DNA of 7,505 nt from Phycisphaerae bacterium (lineage in GTDB: Bacteria > Planctomycetota > Phycisphaerae > Phycisphaerales > SM1A02): assembly GCA_016873355.1 (NCBI GenBank), contig VGXK01000094.1, forward strand, positions 1-7,505. The letters run 5' to 3'. The translations under genes and the position numbers were made by a program. The notes beneath the pieces were generated by a model. That model was given only the letters and a program-made list of their open reading frames with translations. It was not told the origin of the DNA and did not search any database. Positions 5,048 through 7,505 of the stretch are shown in pieces (positions within the stretch are counted from its first letter, which is position 1; every line of letters begins with the position of its first letter).

Positions 5048-7505
5048 CGTTTCTCGCCGAGCCCGAATTCCTTCTGCATGGTCTCGATCCGGCGCACGAT
5101 CGCACCGTGCACGCTGTCGGCCAGGAAGATGAGATACGGATCGCCCGTGCGCCGCGCGATGTCGAAGATCGGATCCTCGGGATTGCGGGCTCGACGCAGG
5201 AGGAACGCTTCGATCACCATCGGGTCGGCGGACTCCCGTGCCGCGTCGAGCAGCGGCGCGTCGCCCACCATGGAGTTCGGCATCACCATGAGCAGCCACG
5301 CCTGCACCTCGGGCGGATAGCGGCGGTACGCGTTCGACAGGTCGGCCCACTGCCCGGCCACCTCGGTCATCCGCATCTTGCTCGTCACGTCCTCGCGCAT
5401 GGCGAGCCACGCGCCGGCCATGGCGAATTCCGCGGGATCCGGCAGCGAATCCGGCGAGCGCATGCTCGCCCAGGTGCGCTCCTGCCACGCCTCGTCCGTG
5501 CGCACGCCGTCCACGCGCACGATGCCGCTCGTCGCCTCCGTTCCCAGGAAGCCGAGGCCGACGCGCGGAATGTTCGCGATGAAGTTCACCGCGACCCGCA
5601 GCTCGAGCGAGAGCCCGCGCACCGCGTTGAAGCCGATGAGCGATCCGAAGCTCATGTACGAGAGATCGATCGTGACCGACTCCGACTCGCCTGGCGCCAA
5701 CTCGATGCGCCGGTCGATCGGAACGATGGTGGTCGGAAGATCCCGCTGCTGCGCGCCGACCATCATCATCTTCAGCTCGATGGCGATGCGCGCGTCGATC
5801 GGTCCCTGAGGATCGATCGCGAGCGTCAGATTCGTCCGATTGTGCACCGAGATCGTGACGCGGATCGGTTCGAACGCGCTGTACACGCGCTTCTCCGGCG
5901 TCACCGTGAGCCCGATCGCGCCCCGGCTGTTCTCGATCAGCCGATCGAATCCGCTCGGAAGCGCCGCCACCGCGGCATCGAGCGCGGCCGCCTTCTCGCC
6001 CGGTCCCGGTCTCGCCTTCACGATCTCGAAGAGGCGATCGCCCGCGTACATGCCGAGCGCCGTGCCGCGCTCTTCGTTCGCGATCGCCAGGAATTCGCGC
6101 GCCGCGTCCTTGGACTGCTCCTTGGAGAGCAGGGCGATCGCCACGCCCAGGCGCGCCATGTTGTCGTCTTCCGAGATCGGCCGCAGCTTCTCGATCGCGG
6201 CGTCCATCTCGCCGCGGCGCAGGAGCAGCCACCCCTCGTAGCGCTGCGTCGCCTCGGGGCGCAGCGGTCGAGCTGCCTCGAGCTTGGCGAGCAACTCCTC
6301 GGCGCGCGACACGTCGCCGCCGAGCACGAGCATCGACCAGAGACCGTCGGCCATGCCCGCGATCACCTGATCGCGATACTCCTCCTTCACGGTGTCGAGG
6401 CCGGAGATCGACTGATCGATGCCGCGCTCGAGTCGTTCGAGCGCCTTGTCGGCCTTCGGATCGGCCACGATGCGCGACAGCACGGTCTGAAGCAGCGCCA
6501 GCATCGGCGTGAGCGGCGACTCCCGCGTGAATTCGTCCGTCACCACGAAGGTGGGATCGATCCGCTGGCGGAAGCGGAAGAAGTTGTCGTCGACCTCCTT
6601 GATCCGGATCTGCACCACGCGCAGCGCCGCCGCGGGATCGCCGGCGCCCCAGAGCGCCAGCGCTCGATCGCACGAGATGTCGCAGCGCTCGCGGATCTCG
6701 CGCGTCGCCGAGACGAGCTCGGCGAGCCGGTAGATCCGCGCCGCGGACTCGTACGCGCCCTCGGCCATGAGGATCGCCGCGAGGTCGAGGTAGAGGTCGA
6801 GCTTCACGGGGTTCGCCACGATCGCGGCCACGATGAGTTCGACCGCCGACACGAGATCGGGACTTCGCGCCGCGAAGAATCCCGCGGCCAGCTCGCTCGC
6901 GGCCGGGAATGCGGGATCGATCGCGAGCGCGTCGGCGAGCGATTTCGCGAAGCCGTCGACGTCGCCCGCGCGATTCTGGAGCAGCGCCTGGTCGAACATG
7001 AGCCGCGACGAGATGCGCGGGCCGAGCCGGGCTCGAACGTCCGGCTCGAGCAGGCGCCGGTACGCGGAGAGCCTCGCTTCCGCGGTCTCGTTCGCGTTGA
7101 CCGCGTCACTCAGGCGAAGCAGCTGCATGACCTCGTCGGCGGCATCGAGCCTGCTCAGCACGGCCACGGCGTCGGCGCGGAGCGCGCGACCGTCGGCGGT
7201 GGCCTCGCACATTCGACCGACCTCGAACGCCACGCGCCACGCCTGCGCGTCGTCGGCAAGCCAGCGCACCGCGCGGTTCGTGAGCGAGACGGAGATCGGA
7301 AACGCATCCGGCGAGACGCCGGTCGAGCCGAGAATCATGCCCGCCTCGCGAAGCCACGCGCGGGCCAGACGCGGCTTGTAGAGCTCGGCCAGCTCGGCCG
7401 TGTTCGGCGCGGGTGCCGACGGCGGGGGCGTCGACGCCGCGTCGTCGGCCGGTGGCGGCGATTCGCTCGAAGGCGGCGCCTCGGCCGGGGGCGGCGGGAC
7501 GGCTG
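5044..7505 (-). CDS. Large TPR protein with internal beta-sandwich-like region (5' end outside window)
   Basis: At least 819 residues are visible and the frame is still open at the window edge, so the N-terminus is missing. The Met codon at 7338 is probably internal: upstream of it the frame encodes a Pro/Ala/Ser-rich linker (for example AVPPPPAEAPPSSESPPPAD) followed by NTAELAELYKPRLARAWLRE, which reads as real protein. Counting from that Met, TPR-like helical pairs occur at about 115-148 (ALLQNRAGDVDGFAKSLADA), 182-212, 222-250, 327-356, 366-390 and 396-422. A beta-rich region lies at about 475-588 (YSAFEPIRVTISVHNRTNLT, then ELAPGESESVTIDLS), resembling an Ig-like or CARDB-like fold. A helical tail of about 150 residues follows. 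No catalytic motif is visible. Such architecture suggests an envelope or periplasmic scaffold, but its signal sequence, if any, is not in view. I do not recognise a named family. The TAG stop lies inside repeat B2. Confidence 0.85.
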   Translation of the reverse strand, partial: AVPPPPAEAPPSSESPPPADDAASTPPPSAPAPNTAELAELYKPRLARAWLREAGMILGSTGVSPDAFPISVSLTNRAVRWLADDAQAWRVAFEVGRMCEATADGRALRADAVAVLSRLDAADEVMQLLRLSDAVNANETAEARLSAYRRLLEPDVRARLGPRISSRLMFDQALLQNRAGDVDGFAKSLADALAIDPAFPAASELAAGFFAARSPDLVSAVELIVAAIVANPVKLDLYLDLAAILMAEGAYESAARIYRLAELVSATREIRERCDISCDRALALWGAGDPAAALRVVQIRIKEVDDNFFRFRQRIDPTFVVTDEFTRESPLTPMLALLQTVLSRIVADPKADKALERLERGIDQSISGLDTVKEEYRDQVIAGMADGLWSMLVLGGDVSRAEELLAKLEAARPLRPEATQRYEGWLLLRRGEMDAAIEKLRPISEDDNMARLGVAIALLSKEQSKDAAREFLAIANEERGTALGMYAGDRLFEIVKARPGPGEKAAALDAAVAALPSGFDRLIENSRGAIGLTVTPEKRVYSAFEPIRVTISVHNRTNLTLAIDPQGPIDARIAIELKMMMVGAQQRDLPTTIVPIDRRIELAPGESESVTIDLSYMSFGSLIGFNAVRGLSLELRVAVNFIANIPRVGLGFLGTEATSGIVRVDGVRTDEAWQERTWASMRSPDSLPDPAEFAMAGAWLAMREDVTSKMRMTEVAGQWADLSNAYRRYPPEVQAWLLMVMPNSMVGDAPLLDAARESADPMVIEAFLLRRARNPEDPIFDIARRTGDPYLIFLADSVHGAIVRRIETMQKEFGLGEKR

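Noticed and set aside
5036..6673. A 545-codon minus-strand open frame overlapping the large TPR gene in another frame.
   Set aside because: Extremely Arg/Gly/Ala-rich with no domain pattern, while the chosen frame shows TPR periodicity and beta-region sequence.

Overview
The window (7,505 bp, strongly GC-rich) looks like chromosomal DNA of a planctomycete, most likely of the Phycisphaerae type. This is inferred from the DnaK sequence style (for example LPFITADQHGPKHL in the nucleotide-binding domain), the rarity of Shine-Dalgarno sequences, the TPR-rich secretory proteins, and a small stand-alone protein resembling the LigD phosphoesterase domain. No phage, plasmid, CRISPR, tRNA or rRNA signature was seen.

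Layout: dnaK (90-2009, +) is complete and converges on an ArsR-type HTH/SAM-methyltransferase fusion gene (2043-2999, -). The 33 bp between them hold two overlapping, mutually exclusive hairpins. The methyltransferase gene is the second gene of a two-gene minus-strand operon. The first gene encodes a TPR lipoprotein (2999-3691, -), and its stop codon overlaps the next start codon (TGATG). Divergent from the lipoprotein, 36 bp away, is a small plus-strand gene (3728-4156) that I read as a divergent LigD_N/3'-phosphoesterase-like protein. It keeps the His/His-x-Asp/His pattern of that fold. Its end overlaps by 8 bp the end of a DUF456 membrane-protein gene (4149-4691, -).

Between the DUF456 gene and the last gene lies a 352-bp gene-free stretch occupied mostly by a repeat cluster. 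It has two near-identical 81-bp direct copies (A1, A2), then two near-identical 77-bp copies (B1, B2). B is a diverged reverse complement of A with conserved ends. The cluster begins exactly at the stop codon of the last gene. It is the least explained element in the window and the best candidate for something undescribed.

The last gene (5044 to beyond 7505, -) encodes a large TPR protein with an internal beta-sandwich-like region. Its reading frame stays open through a Pro/Ala-rich linker to the window edge, so its N-terminus lies outside. The genes do not form one obvious pathway. They cover protein folding (DnaK), probable regulation or methylation (ArsR-MTase), envelope TPR proteins and a possible DNA-end-processing protein.
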